A DNA stretch of 64,000 nucleotides from Sphingomonas sp. S2-65. GTDB lineage: Bacteria > Pseudomonadota > Alphaproteobacteria > Sphingomonadales > Sphingomonadaceae. The notes beneath the pieces are model-generated. The model saw only the letters and a program-made list of their open reading frames with translations, did not search any database and was not told the DNA's origin. Location of the stretch: NCBI RefSeq assembly GCF_021513175.1, contig NZ_CP090953.1, forward strand, positions 2,600,501-2,664,500. Direction: 5' to 3'. Each line of letters starts with the position of its first letter. The first letter of the stretch is position 1. The position numbers and the translations under genes were made by a program. Shown here in pieces: positions 25,830 through 34,603 of the stretch.

Positions 25830-25893
25830 CGGAACACCCGCCCGCGCATAGCAGGGCGGCCTTCAAGACGTTCGAGCAGAGGCCCGCACACCC

Positions 25894-26232
25894 ATGACTT
25901 ATGTCGTCACCGACGCCTGCATCCGGTGCAAGTACATGGACTGCGTCGAAGTCTGTCCGGTCGACTGCTTCTATGAGGGCGAGAACATGCTCGTCATCAA
26001 TCCCAGCGAATGCATCGATTGCGGCGTGTGCGAGCCCGAGTGCCCGGCCGAGGCGATCCTTCCGGATACCGAGAACGGTTTGGAAAAGTGGCTGGAGCTC
26101 AACCGCACCTATTCGGAGCAGTGGCCCAACATCACCGTGAAGGGCGAGGCGCCCGCCGATGCCGACGCGATGAAGAACGAAACCGACAAGTTCGACAAGT
26201 ATTTCTCGGCGGAGCCCGGCAGCGGTTCCTGA
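25894..26232 (+). CDS. fdxA: 7Fe-type ferredoxin (ferredoxin II)
   Basis: A 112-residue small acidic electron carrier. Cysteines 9, 17 and 50 are placed for a [3Fe-4S] cluster and 21, 40, 43 and 46 for a [4Fe-4S] cluster, the Azotobacter FdI pattern, with the [21 protein letters not shown]-terminus. The remaining C-terminal half ([18 protein letters not shown]...) is the usual extension. The cytoplasmic redox partner is not apparent from neighbours. Confidence 0.95.
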   Translation: MTYVVTDACIRCKYMDCVEVCPVDCFYEGENMLVINPSECIDCGVCEPECPAEAILPDTENGLEKWLELNRTYSEQWPNITVKGEAPADADAMKNETDKFDKYFSAEPGSGS

Positions 26233-26412
26233 CGCTGCTTGACGGTCCGCCACGGGCCGCGCTTGACCATTGCCGGGTGCCGAACCGCGCATTTTCCTGC
26301 GCGAACGGTGACCTTTGGCTGGTAATTTTATTACGGCCGTGTTAAATGGGCCACGACGTAGGCGAGTTTCGCCTCCGCCCGGAGAAGAATACGAGTCGCC
26401 CCGGAAACGCCT

Positions 26413-26438
26413 GTCCGCCGCCTAAGAGCGCGGCGGAC
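26413..26438 (+). promoter_or_regulatory. Strong hairpin in the carD 5' leader
   Basis: GTCCGCCGC (26413-26421) pairs with GCGGCGGAC (26430-26438), a perfect 9-bp stem with an eight-base loop, ending 47 bases before the carD start. A smaller hairpin (GGCGAGTTTCGCC) lies near 26359. The A+T-rich stretch around 26318-26340 is a plausible promoter, which would give a long structured leader. No known riboswitch is recognised. Confidence 0.4.
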
Positions 26439-26485
26439 CGACACCGCAACAGTTCGGGGCCGGTTACACGAAAGGTTCCTCGCAC

Positions 26486-27019
26486 ATGGCTGCCAAGGCG
26501 CTGTCCTTCGATGTCGGCGATTATGTCGTTTACCCCAAGCACGGCGTAGGCCGTGTTGTCGAACTGTTGAAGCAGGAAATTGCGGGCATGCAGCTCGAGC
26601 TGTACGTCCTGCGCTTCGAAAAAGAAAAGATGACGCTCCGTGTGCCTACCAACAAGGCCGAGAGCGTCGGCATGCGCAAGCTGTCGAGCGACAAGACGTT
26701 GCGTGAAGCGCTCGAGACGCTGAAGGGCAAGCCCAAGGTCAAGCGCACCATGTGGTCGCGCCGCGCCCAGGAATATGAAGCGAAGATCAATTCGGGCGAT
26801 CTGGTGTCGATCGCCGAAGTGGTCCGCGACTTGTTCCGTGCCGAGGACCAGCCCGAGCAGAGCTATTCCGAGCGTCAGATCTTCGAAGGTGCGGCCTCGC
26901 GCCTCGCCCGCGAGCTTGCCGCGATGGAAGAGACCGACGAGCCGGCCGCGCTCAACAAGATTCTCGATATCCTGCGCAAGTCCGCAGCGATCTGGAACAA
27001 GGACAAGGTCCCGGCCTGA
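26486..27019 (+). CDS. carD: CarD-family transcription factor
   Basis: A 177-residue RNA-polymerase-binding regulator. The N-terminal Tudor-like RNAP-interacting domain (residues 6-65) reads FDVGDYVVYPKHGVGRVVELL...LRFEKEKMTLRVPTNKAESVGMRKL; the C-terminal helical domain (about 70-165) contains KRTMWSRRAQEYEAKINSG. In mycobacteria and Caulobacter it stabilises open complexes at rRNA and other promoters and is essential or nearly so. It follows fdxA after a 253-base leader and ends in a strong terminator, so it is probably an independent unit. Confidence 0.95.
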   Translation: MAAKALSFDVGDYVVYPKHGVGRVVELLKQEIAGMQLELYVLRFEKEKMTLRVPTNKAESVGMRKLSSDKTLREALETLKGKPKVKRTMWSRRAQEYEAKINSGDLVSIAEVVRDLFRAEDQPEQSYSERQIFEGAASRLARELAAMEETDEPAALNKILDILRKSAAIWNKDKVPA

Positions 27020-27042
27020 GCCGCGGACCGCGTGATCGGAAG

Positions 27043-27070
27043 GGGCGGCCCGCAACGGCCGCCCTTTTCT
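27043..27070 (+). terminator. Rho-independent terminator of carD
   Basis: GGGCGGCC (27043-27050) pairs perfectly with GGCCGCCC (27057-27064) over a six-base loop and is followed directly by TTTTCTTT. This is the clearest intrinsic terminator in the window. Confidence 0.9.
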
Positions 27071-27121
27071 TTGCCGCGCACCTGGTGTATTGCGCTGTCA
27101 ACACACGTCCGGGGAGATACC

Positions 27122-27844
27122 ATGCGCCTGTTGCTGATCGCCGCGATGCTGCCGCTGGCAGCCTGCCATTCCAATGCCGAGCGCAAGGAAGGCCATGCCG
27201 CCCAGCCGCAGGGAACCGGCGGCACGCGCAGCTTCAGCGTCGCCAATTTCGACAGCATCGACTTGCGCGGCCCCGACGATGTCGACGTGAAGGTCGGCCC
27301 GCGCTTTTCGGTCACGGCGGAGGGCGATACGGCCGTGCTCGATACTCTCGACATCCGGGTCGTCAATGGCGATCTGCGGATCGGCCGCGAGAAGGGCAGC
27401 ACCTGGTTCGGCAAGGACAATGGCGCCGTGCGCATCCATGTCGTCGCCCCGCGGATCAGCGACACTACCATCGCGGGTTCGGGCAATCTCAGCGTCGACC
27501 GGGTCGAAGGCGATGTCGATGCGTCGATCGCCGGTTCGGGCAATCTCGTGATCGGCGCGATGCAGGCGACCGACGCCGAGCTCTCGATCGCCGGCTCGGG
27601 CAACATGAAGGTCGCCGGCGGCACGCAGCGGCTGGTGGTCAATATCGCCGGCTCGGGCGACGTCGATTCCACCGGGCTCACCGCCACCAGCGGCGACGTG
27701 TCGGTCGCCGGCTCGGGCAGCCTCCGCGGCCGCGTGAAGGGCGATGTCTCGGTCTCGCTGATCGGTTCGGGCGATGTCGAGCTGACTGGCGGCGCGCGCT
27801 GCAAGACCAGCGCGCTCGGCGCCGGCGAGGCGCGCTGCAGCTGA
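27122..27844 (+). CDS. GIN-domain (DUF2807) lipoprotein
   Basis: A 240-residue lipoprotein: the signal peptide ends at LPLAAC, so C15 should be lipidated. The head GIN domain begins FDSIDLRGPDDVDVKVG. The C-terminal part is a right-handed beta-helix-like array in which I/V-A-G-S-G-N/D/S recurs at least five times with about 18-22 residues per turn. Such proteins are envelope-located adhesin- or polymer-like domains of unknown function. A second GIN-domain gene follows 42 bases later, suggesting a duplicated pair. Confidence 0.88.
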   Translation: MRLLLIAAMLPLAACHSNAERKEGHAAQPQGTGGTRSFSVANFDSIDLRGPDDVDVKVGPRFSVTAEGDTAVLDTLDIRVVNGDLRIGREKGSTWFGKDNGAVRIHVVAPRISDTTIAGSGNLSVDRVEGDVDASIAGSGNLVIGAMQATDAELSIAGSGNMKVAGGTQRLVVNIAGSGDVDSTGLTATSGDVSVAGSGSLRGRVKGDVSVSLIGSGDVELTGGARCKTSALGAGEARCS

Positions 27845-27886
27845 TCCGCGCTTGCGCGGTCCGCCGCCCCGCGCAAGGGTTGCGGC

Positions 27887-28585
27887 ATGCGCATCCTCGC
27901 TCTGGCTCCCCTGCTGACGCTCGCCGCCGCCGCTCCGGCCGAACAACGCAGCTACATGATCACCAGCTTCGATCGGCTCCGCGTCGAGGGGCCGTTCGAA
28001 GTGGAAGTCGTCGCGGGATCGCCGCGCGCGGCGGCGATCGGGGACCGCCGCACGCTCGACGCGCTCTCGATCCGTGTCGATGCCGGCACCTTGGTGGTCA
28101 ATACCGGCGTGACCGGCGGCGCCCGCTCGGCGGGCCTCGCGAAAATCCGGATCGGCGCACCCGCATTGCGCGCCGTGACGATCACCGGCGGCGCCAAGGT
28201 CCGCATCGCCGAGCTTCGCGCCAGCCGCCTCGATCTGGCAGTCAACGCGCTCGGCACGCTCGACGTCGCGTCGCTGCTTGCCGACGACGTCCGCGCCACG
28301 TTGACCGGGGAAGGCGCCATGTCCCTCGCCGGCGCATCGGCGCGCCTGCGCGTCCGCAACCTGGGCACCGGCAGTTTCGACGCTGCTGCGCTCACGGCGG
28401 AAGACGCCGATCTCGTCGCGCAGGGCGATGGCGGCATCCGCGTCGGCGTCCGCTATACCGCGCGCGCCACCGCGCTGGGCACCGGCGCGATCCTGGTATC
28501 GGGCCATCCTCGCTGCACCACCAGCGGCCCCGGTCCGGTCACCTGCGAGGGCAACAAGCCCCGCGCGCCCGCTTCCACGCCCTAG
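27887..28585 (+). CDS. GIN-domain (DUF2807) exported protein
   Basis: A 232-residue secreted protein with a signal peptide to about AAAAPAEQ and no lipobox, followed by MITSFDRLRVEGPFEVEVVAGSP, the GIN-domain opening. The repeat turns are less regular than in its neighbour. A C-terminal cysteine pair (HPRCTTSGPGPVTCEG) could form a disulfide and matches the C-terminal CKTS...RC of the upstream paralogue. Its last four bases overlap the convergent pdeM stop. Confidence 0.85.
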   Translation: MRILALAPLLTLAAAAPAEQRSYMITSFDRLRVEGPFEVEVVAGSPRAAAIGDRRTLDALSIRVDAGTLVVNTGVTGGARSAGLAKIRIGAPALRAVTITGGAKVRIAELRASRLDLAVNALGTLDVASLLADDVRATLTGEGAMSLAGASARLRVRNLGTGSFDAAALTAEDADLVAQGDGGIRVGVRYTARATALGTGAILVSGHPRCTTSGPGPVTCEGNKPRAPASTP

Positions 28586-29244
28586 GCGGCGATCGGGAAG
28601 CGCAGCAGCCGGTCTTCCAGCGCCACCAGCGCCTGCGCGCCGGTGCCCACGGCCCGGACGATCTCGGGATGATGCGCGTCCAGCCCGCCGGTCAGCGCGC
28701 CAAAAGCCGGCAGGATCAGCTTGGTGCCCGTCGCCACGAAGCAGCGCCGGGCGATCTGCCGCCCACGCACCGTCACGCGCAGCTTGGGATGGAAATGCCC
28801 CGAAAGTTCAGGGCGGGGGTCGCGCGGATCGGCCTCGTGGCGCAGCACCACGCCGTCGATCACGGCTTCGTCATGGATCGTCCCGCCGCAATGATCGACC
28901 AGCGCCGCGTCGTGATTGCCGGTGATCCAGTGCCAGTCGAGCCGCCCGGTAAGCCCGGTCAGCATCGTGCGCGCCTGCGCCGGCAGCCGCTCGCATCCCG
29001 CCGAATCGTGAAAGCTGTCGCCCAGGCACCACAATTCGCGCGGCGCGACGCGCTCGACCAGCGCCGTGAGTTCGCTCAGCGTCGCCAGCGAGTCATAAGG
29101 CGGCAGCATCTGCCCCTTGCTCGCGAACCAGCTGCCCTTTTCGAAATGCAGGTCGGCGACCAGCAGCGCGCCGCGCGCCGGCCAATACAGCGCGCCCTGC
29201 GCCAGTGCGCGAAACTCATGACCGGCGAACGAAAGGGGAACCAT
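28582..29244 (-). CDS. pdeM: PdeM-type metallophosphoesterase (ligase-associated DNA-damage-response endonuclease)
   Basis: A 220-residue calcineurin-like phosphoesterase. All five metal-binding blocks are visible: VADLHFEKG, GDSFHD, GNHDAAL, the HEAD segment (LRHEADPRD) and GHFHPKL. The family is named for genomic linkage to the Lhr helicase, an exonuclease and an ATP-dependent DNA ligase; none of these is within view, so it is an orphan here. ATG 29244 was chosen because the preceding open codons are not conserved; a GGCGGG stretch precedes it. Confidence 0.85.
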   Translation of the reverse strand: MVPLSFAGHEFRALAQGALYWPARGALLVADLHFEKGSWFASKGQMLPPYDSLATLSELTALVERVAPRELWCLGDSFHDSAGCERLPAQARTMLTGLTGRLDWHWITGNHDAALVDHCGGTIHDEAVIDGVVLRHEADPRDPRPELSGHFHPKLRVTVRGRQIARRCFVATGTKLILPAFGALTGGLDAHHPEIVRAVGTGAQALVALEDRLLRFPIAA

Positions 29245-29292
29245 GTCCCGCCTATCCGCCGCGCCGGGCCATGCTGTCAAGCATCCCGCGCG

Positions 29293-30717
29293 TCAGGCGG
29301 GCACGGCCTCCTGCGTCTCCGCAGCCTGCATCGCGCCCAGCCGTTCCAGGATGCGCACCCAGGATCGGATGCCCTTGTGGAAGCTCTTCAGGTCGTATTT
29401 CTCGTTGGGCGAATGGATCTGGTCGTCGTTGAGCGCGAAGCCGACCATGACGCTGTCCATCCCCAGGACCGTCTTGATGGAATTGACCACCGGGATCGAT
29501 CCGCCGCTCGCCAGCAGCGCGGACTTGCCCCACTCGGCATCCAGCGCCGCGCGCGTGGCGGCCACCGGCGCGCTGTTGCTGGCCAGGCTGATCGCCCGCG
29601 ATCCGCCGCGTGCCTTGAACGTGGCGGTGCAGTCGGCCGGCAGCCGCGCGCGGACATGCGCCTGGAACGCGTCCCAGACCTGGTCCGGATCCTGGTCGCC
29701 GACCAGCCGGAAGCTCAGCTTGGCATGCGCCTCGGCCGGGATCACGGTCTTGAAGCCTTCGCCGATATAGCCGCCCCACATCCCGTTGATCTCGGCGGTC
29801 GGCCGCGCCCAGCTCTGCTCGAGCGCGCCATAGCCGGTCTCGCCGGCGGGCACGCTCAGCCCCACATCGCCCAGGAACTGCGCGGCATCGAAGCCCAGCG
29901 CGTCCCAGCTCGCCTGCACGTCGGCGCTCAGCTCGGGAACGCCGTCATAAAAGCCGTCCAGCGTCACCCGGCCCTCGGCATCCTTCAGATCGGCCAGGAT
30001 CGTCGCGAGCAATTGGAGCGGATTGCGCGCCGGGCCGCCATACAGCCCCGAATGCAAGTCGCGGCTCGGGCCGTGCACCGTCACCTGGCCCCCGGCCATG
30101 CCGCGCAGGCCGATGGTCAGCCCGGGCGTCTCGGTGTCCCACATCGACGTGTCGCAGATCAGCGCGAAATCCGCCTTCAGCTCGTCCGCCGCGGCGTGGA
30201 GGAACGGCTCCAGGCTTTCCGAACCCGATTCCTCTTCGCCTTCGAACAGGATGGTCACCCGGCATGGCAGCGTGCCAACGGTTTCCTTCCAGGCGCGGCA
30301 CGCCTCGAGGAAGGTGCGCAGCTGGCCCTTGTCGTCCGATGCGCCGCGCCCGACGATCATCTTCGCGCCATCGGCGCGCGTCTCGATTGCCGGATCGAAG
30401 GGGTCGCGCCGCCAAAGCTCGATCGGATCGACTGGCTGGACGTCATAATGGCCATAAAACAGCACGTGCGGCGCGCGCTCATTCTCCGGGCCGTCATGAT
30501 GCGCCACCACCATCGGATGCCCCGGCGTCGGCGCCACGCGCGCGTCGAAGCCCAGCCCGCTCAGCTCGTCGGCGAGCAGTTGCGCGGCAGTCCGGCAATG
30601 CTCGGCAAAAGCCGGATCGGTCGAGATGGAAGGCACGCGCATCAGCGCGAACAGGCGATCGAGCGCGGCGTCGATATGCGTGTCGACGTAGTTCAGAGGC
30701 ATGGCCGAGTCTGTCAT
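29293..30717 (-). CDS. M20-family metallodipeptidase
   Basis: A 474-residue cytosolic di-zinc peptidase. Metal-binding blocks include FYGHYDVQPVDP (first histidine and aspartate), GRGASDDKGQL (bridging aspartate), the catalytic FEGEEESGS, ICDTSMW and, near the C-terminus, IHSPNEKYDLKSF. The lid/dimerisation domain interrupts the catalytic domain in the middle (about residues 200-330), as in the CNDP/DapE family. It likely cleaves dipeptides; exact specificity is unknown. ATG 30717 used, with ATG 30702 as alternative. Confidence 0.92.
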   Translation of the reverse strand: MTDSAMPLNYVDTHIDAALDRLFALMRVPSISTDPAFAEHCRTAAQLLADELSGLGFDARVAPTPGHPMVVAHHDGPENERAPHVLFYGHYDVQPVDPIELWRRDPFDPAIETRADGAKMIVGRGASDDKGQLRTFLEACRAWKETVGTLPCRVTILFEGEEESGSESLEPFLHAAADELKADFALICDTSMWDTETPGLTIGLRGMAGGQVTVHGPSRDLHSGLYGGPARNPLQLLATILADLKDAEGRVTLDGFYDGVPELSADVQASWDALGFDAAQFLGDVGLSVPAGETGYGALEQSWARPTAEINGMWGGYIGEGFKTVIPAEAHAKLSFRLVGDQDPDQVWDAFQAHVRARLPADCTATFKARGGSRAISLASNSAPVAATRAALDAEWGKSALLASGGSIPVVNSIKTVLGMDSVMVGFALNDDQIHSPNEKYDLKSFHKGIRSWVRILERLGAMQAAETQEAVPA

Positions 30718-30761
30718 GGCGCGTCGCTACCCCCTGCCACGCCTCGGAGCAAGCCGCCGGC

Positions 30762-31304
30762 CTATCCCACGGCTTGGCCGGCAGCCCGCACCGCCAGCCA
30801 CCGCTCGCGCTCCTCCGCGGCATCGGCCAGCGCCCGGTGTGCCGGCGGCGCATCCGCCGCACGCACTTGCGCAAGCGCCACCAGATTGGCCGCTTCCTCC
30901 TCCAGCCGCGCCGCAATCACTCGCGGCCGCAGCGCTTCGCGCGCCGTCTCCAGCAACAAATCGTCGCTGTCGCGCAGCCTCAGGCTATGCCGCGGCAGCC
31001 CCGCCGCGCGCAGCAGCGTGCTCAGCCACTTGCCGTCCCACGAAGGTGCGCTGGCGAACAATTCGTGCCCGGCCAGCATGTCGATCATCCGCGCCGCGAC
31101 GTGGTCATGCGGTGTGCCGTCGCGCTCCAGCTGCGCGCGCGGAATATGGTGGATCGCCTCGGAAGCCGGGTCCCATTCGGTCCATTCGGGTGCGGGCCGG
31201 ATCAGATGCGCCTCGGAGCGACCATCCTCGAACACCCAGCCGACTTCGATCGGATAGCTGTGCTTGGACAGCGACGAAGCTTCGAAGTCGAGAAAGACGA
31301 TCAT
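30762..31304 (-). CDS. DEDDh-type 3'-5' exonuclease-like protein
   Basis: A 180-residue protein with exonuclease motif I as FLDFEASSL (D-x-E near residues 5-7), EVGWVFEDG, a plausible motif II around the second third, and motif III as HRALADA (H-x-A-x-x-D). It resembles short RNase T/DnaQ-superfamily exonucleases that occur singly. Whether it degrades RNA or DNA cannot be told. ATG 31304 taken as start; the longer open frame adds MGTEPGRG... without support. Confidence 0.75.
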   Translation of the reverse strand: MIVFLDFEASSLSKHSYPIEVGWVFEDGRSEAHLIRPAPEWTEWDPASEAIHHIPRAQLERDGTPHDHVAARMIDMLAGHELFASAPSWDGKWLSTLLRAAGLPRHSLRLRDSDDLLLETAREALRPRVIAARLEEEAANLVALAQVRAADAPPAHRALADAAEERERWLAVRAAGQAVG

Positions 31305-31341
31305 GGAGGCGTAAACGCCTCGACCGGGTTCGGTGCCCAAT

Positions 31342-31365
31342 CCTCCCCGGCATGGGGAGGAGTTG
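31342..31365. repeat. Short palindrome related to the CTCCCC intergenic repeat
   Basis: CCTCCCC and GGGGAGG pair across four bases between the exonuclease and lactonase-like genes. The arms match the terminal motif of the larger elements at 51753-51867 and 58573-58710, so this may be a solo end or a derived terminator. Confidence 0.45.
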
Positions 31366-31373
31366 AGGGCGAC

Positions 31374-32225
31374 TTACATCAACTTCCCCGCCACCGCCCG
31401 CTCGAACTCCACCGGATCATGCGCGCACACCAGCTTCACCGCGTCCGCTTGCTCGATCGAGAGCGTGCGCAACCGCGCCTGGTTCGCCATGCGGTGCTCG
31501 CGCGAAACCTCCATCAGCGTCTGATACCCGCGCAGCCCGGGCGTGCAGTGCCGCTTGGCCTGCCGCATCTCGCCGCGGTAGAAATAGGCGTCGCCGGCGT
31601 GGAGCAGCCAGCCTTCGCGCCCGCGGTCGATCGCCACGCCTGCGTGCCCCCAAGTATGCCCGGGCAGCGGCACCATCAGGATTTCGGGCGGCAGTCCCTC
31701 CAGCCCGCGCACCGCGTCGAACCCGAACCACGGCTCCCCCGTGCTCGCATAGTGGCGCCAGTTCTGCACCTCGTCGAACTGTGCCGGGCGATAGCGGTTG
31801 CGCGGTACGAAGCCGGTGCGCGGCCCGGTCGCGGCGGCGAACTCCTTGTCCATCACATGCACGGTCGCGAAGGGAAAATCCTCCAGCCCGCCGGCATGGT
31901 CGAAGTCGAGATGCGTCAGCACGATATGCCGCACATCCTGCGCGGTGAACCCCAGCGCCTGGATCTGGCGAAGCGCGGTATCTTCCTCGCGCAGCTGGAT
32001 GTTGAGCATGGTCCGCATCGCGCGGGTGATCCGGGCGGGGTCGCGATGGGGATGGTCCACGTCGCGCAGGCCATAGCCGGTGTCGATCAACACCAGCCCA
32101 TGCGCGTCGGTCTCGAGCAGCAGGCAATGGCATACCAATCGCCCGGTCACTCCGACGCTGCGTCCGTCGAACAGCGCGCCACCCAGCGGGCAATCGGTCC
32201 CGCAATTCAAATGATGGATCTTCAA
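31374..32225 (-). CDS. MBL-fold hydrolase, N-acyl-homoserine-lactonase-like
   Basis: A 283-residue metallo-beta-lactamase-fold enzyme. The di-zinc signature THLDFDHAGG (HxDxDH at 105-110) is followed by a later histidine in PLPGHTWGH and an aspartate in LLHAGDAYFYRG, the AiiA-like order. Lactonases of this clade open acyl-homoserine lactone rings; hydrolysis of another lactone or ester is equally possible. The start is TTG at 32225. An N-terminal cysteine-containing segment (MKIHHLNCGTDCPLGG) is typical of this subfamily. No luxI or luxR homologue is adjacent. Confidence 0.82.
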   Translation of the reverse strand: MKIHHLNCGTDCPLGGALFDGRSVGVTGRLVCHCLLLETDAHGLVLIDTGYGLRDVDHPHRDPARITRAMRTMLNIQLREEDTALRQIQALGFTAQDVRHIVLTHLDFDHAGGLEDFPFATVHVMDKEFAAATGPRTGFVPRNRYRPAQFDEVQNWRHYASTGEPWFGFDAVRGLEGLPPEILMVPLPGHTWGHAGVAIDRGREGWLLHAGDAYFYRGEMRQAKRHCTPGLRGYQTLMEVSREHRMANQARLRTLSIEQADAVKLVCAHDPVEFERAVAGKLM

Positions 32226-32289
32226 GGCCGCTCTCCCTTCGTCCGGGCCAACGAAGCGAAGGGAAAGCGGTTCAGCCTTCTAACAAGGA

Positions 32290-33036
32290 TCAGCTATCGC
32301 GGTGCACTGCGAAGCCCGCAAACGCCTGGTTCACCGGCATCAGCTCCAGCGTGTTGATGTTGAGGTGCGCAGGCTGCTCGGCCACCCACAGGATCGTCTT
32401 GGCAATGTCCTCCGCAGTCATTGGGTTCACCCCGCCATACAGCTTGTCCGACGCTTCCTGGCTGCCGGTACGCACCAGCGTGAACTCGGTCTCGACCATG
32501 CCTGGCTCGATCGACGTCACGCGGACGCCGGTGCCAAGCAGGTCGGTCCGCAGGTTCAGGCTGAACTGGCGCACGAACGCCTTGGTCGCGCCGTACACAT
32601 TGCCGCCGCCATAGGGGTAGCTCGCCGCCACCGACGACAGGTTGATGATCCCGCCCTTGCGCGCCACCAGCTGCGGCAGGAGCTTGTGGGTAACCGTCAC
32701 CAGCGCACTGATATTGGTGTCGATCATCGTCTGCCAGTTGGACCGCTTAGCGTCCTGTGCAGGCTCGGTGCCCAGCGCCAGCCCGGCATTGTTGACCAGC
32801 AAGTCGATGTCGCGAAACGGCTCGGGCAGCGAAGCGAGCGCCTCATCCAGCGCCGCTTCGTCGCGCACGTCGAAGGCGAGGGGATGAATGCGGTTCTCGC
32901 TGATGATCGTCGTCAGCGAGTCGAGCCGGTCCTTCCGGCGGCCGGTGGCGATCACATGCCAGCCCGCGGCCACGAACGCACGGACCGTCGCCGCGCCGAT
33001 TCCCGCGGTCGCGCCGGTCACCAAAACTGTCGGCAT
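32290..33036 (-). CDS. SDR-family NAD(P)-dependent oxidoreductase (YdfG-like)
   Basis: A 248-residue short-chain dehydrogenase. The cofactor motif is VTGATAGIGAAT (residues 6-17), GRR at about 32-34 suggests NADP preference, then LVNNAGLALG, the catalytic serine in NLSSVAASY and the Y-x-x-x-K as YGATK. C-terminal features (PGMVETEF...RTGSQEASDKLYGG, AEDIAKTILW) match the YdfG/serine 3-dehydrogenase group. The substrate is likely a hydroxy acid or malonic semialdehyde by family. Confidence 0.9.
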   Translation of the reverse strand: MPTVLVTGATAGIGAATVRAFVAAGWHVIATGRRKDRLDSLTTIISENRIHPLAFDVRDEAALDEALASLPEPFRDIDLLVNNAGLALGTEPAQDAKRSNWQTMIDTNISALVTVTHKLLPQLVARKGGIINLSSVAASYPYGGGNVYGATKAFVRQFSLNLRTDLLGTGVRVTSIEPGMVETEFTLVRTGSQEASDKLYGGVNPMTAEDIAKTILWVAEQPAHLNINTLELMPVNQAFAGFAVHRDS

Positions 33037-33109
33037 GCTCGAACTCCTGATTGTGCGCACCGATCTATGGGGATCGCACGGGCAGCCGCCAACCGCCAAC
33101 ATGCGCTTT

Positions 33110-34603
33110 TCAGTGCGGCACCACACCCATTTCGACGCCGGTTTTGTCGTGCAGGGCAAAGCGATCGACGATGTCGCGGCTGGCGCGGTTATATCCGGTC
33201 ACTTCGACCTCGCTGCCGTCGCGCCGCAGCCTGGCGATGATCTTGTCGAGCGCGCCCACGCCGGAGATGTCCCAGAAATGCGCATCCGACACGTCGATCA
33301 GGACGCGCGCACCGGCCTCGCCCTGAAACGCGCGGGTGAAGCGGTCGACCGAGGCGAAGAAGATCTCGCCGGTGACGCGATACGTCACCGTCCCGCCGTC
33401 CTCGCTGATGTCACGCTCGACCGCGAACATCCGCCGCACCTTGCCGGCAAAGAAGATCCCCGACAGCAGCACCCCCGCAAGCACGCCCTCTGCCAGGTCG
33501 CGCGTCGCGACCACCACTCCTACTGTCACCAGCATCACGACCGACGATGTCGGCGGGTGGCGGCGCAGATTGAGGATCGAGTTCCAGCTGAAGGTGCCGA
33601 TCGACACCATGATCATCACCGCGACCAGCGCCGGCATCGGGATCTGCCCGACCCAGGGGCCGAGCACCGCCAGCAGGAACATCAGGAACGCACCGGCGGT
33701 AAAGGTCGAGAGCCGCGCCCGCCCGCCCGAAGTCACGTTGATCACCGACTGGCCGATCATCGCACAGCCGCCCATTCCGCCAATGAGCGCCGCGACCATG
33801 TTGGCGCCGCCCTGGCCCATGCACTCGCGGCGCTTGTCGCTGTCGGTGTCGGTCATGTCGTCGACGATCTGCGCGGTCAGCAGCGACTCGAGCAGGCCCA
33901 CGGCTGCCATCGTGAGCGAAAAGGGAAGGATGATCCGCAGCGTCTCGAGCGTCAGCGGCACGTGCGGCAGTGCCAGGCTGGGCAGTCCCTGGGGGAGCTG
34001 TCCCATGTCTCCGACGGTCCGCACCGGCAGGCCCATGCCGATGCTGATCGCCGCCAGCGCCAGGATCGCCACCAGCGGCGAGGGTACCGCCTTGGTCACC
34101 CGCGGCACCAGGTAGATGATCGCCAGCCCCGCCGCGATCATGGCATAGCTGTGCCAGCTCACGCCGATCAGCTGCGGCACCTGCGCGAGGAAGATCAGAA
34201 TGGCGAGCGCGTTGACGAAGCCGGTGATCACCGATCGCGACACGAACTGCATCAGCAGGTCGAGCCGCAGCAGCCCGGCCGCGATCTGGATCACCCCCAT
34301 GAGGATCGTCGCGGCGAACAGATAATCGACGCCGTGGTCACGCACCAGCGGGGTCACCACCACTGCCACTGCGGCGGTTGCTGCCGAGATCATCCCGGGT
34401 CGCCCGCCTAGGAAGGAGATGACGATCGCGATTGCCACCGAGGCGTAGAGCCCGACGCGCGGATCGACGCCGGAGATGATCGAGAAGCCGATCGCCTCGG
34501 GGATCAGCGCTAGCGCGACGACGATGCCCGCCAGGATGTCGCGGCGCGCCTGAACGCCGCTCGGAAGCCATTCTGCGCGGGCGGGCGACAGCGTATCGGT
34601 CAT
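33110..34603 (-). CDS. SulP-family anion transporter with C-terminal STAS domain
   Basis: A 497-residue inner-membrane transporter with about 12 hydrophobic segments (residues 20-400), including the SulP signatures [34 protein letters not shown] [17 protein letters not shown], and [26 protein letters not shown]. The cytoplasmic STAS domain (about 410-490) contains [22 protein letters not shown]. Bacterial SulP members carry bicarbonate, sulfate or dicarboxylates; substrate unknown. The chosen ATG lacks a clear Shine-Dalgarno. Confidence 0.92.
   Translation of the reverse strand: MTDTLSPARAEWLPSGVQARRDILAGIVVALALIPEAIGFSIISGVDPRVGLYASVAIAIVISFLGGRPGMISAATAAVAVVVTPLVRDHGVDYLFAATILMGVIQIAAGLLRLDLLMQFVSRSVITGFVNALAILIFLAQVPQLIGVSWHSYAMIAAGLAIIYLVPRVTKAVPSPLVAILALAAISIGMGLPVRTVGDMGQLPQGLPSLALPHVPLTLETLRIILPFSLTMAAVGLLESLLTAQIVDDMTDTDSDKRRECMGQGGANMVAALIGGMGGCAMIGQSVINVTSGGRARLSTFTAGAFLMFLLAVLGPWVGQIPMPALVAVMIMVSIGTFSWNSILNLRRHPPTSSVVMLVTVGVVVATRDLAEGVLAGVLLSGIFFAGKVRRMFAVERDISEDGGTVTYRVTGEIFFASVDRFTRAFQGEAGARVLIDVSDAHFWDISGVGALDKIIARLRRDGSEVEVTGYNRASRDIVDRFALHDKTGVEMGVVPH

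Noticed and set aside
27085..31257. A 1390-codon open frame on the plus strand
   Set aside because: It runs across the two GIN genes in another frame and then antisense to pdeM, the dipeptidase and the exonuclease. Composition is arginine/proline/alanine-rich without motifs, as expected for shadow frames at high GC.
32888..34411. A 507-codon histidine/aspartate/arginine-rich open frame on the plus strand
   Set aside because: It is the antisense shadow of the SulP transporter, whose membrane segments and STAS domain are unambiguous.
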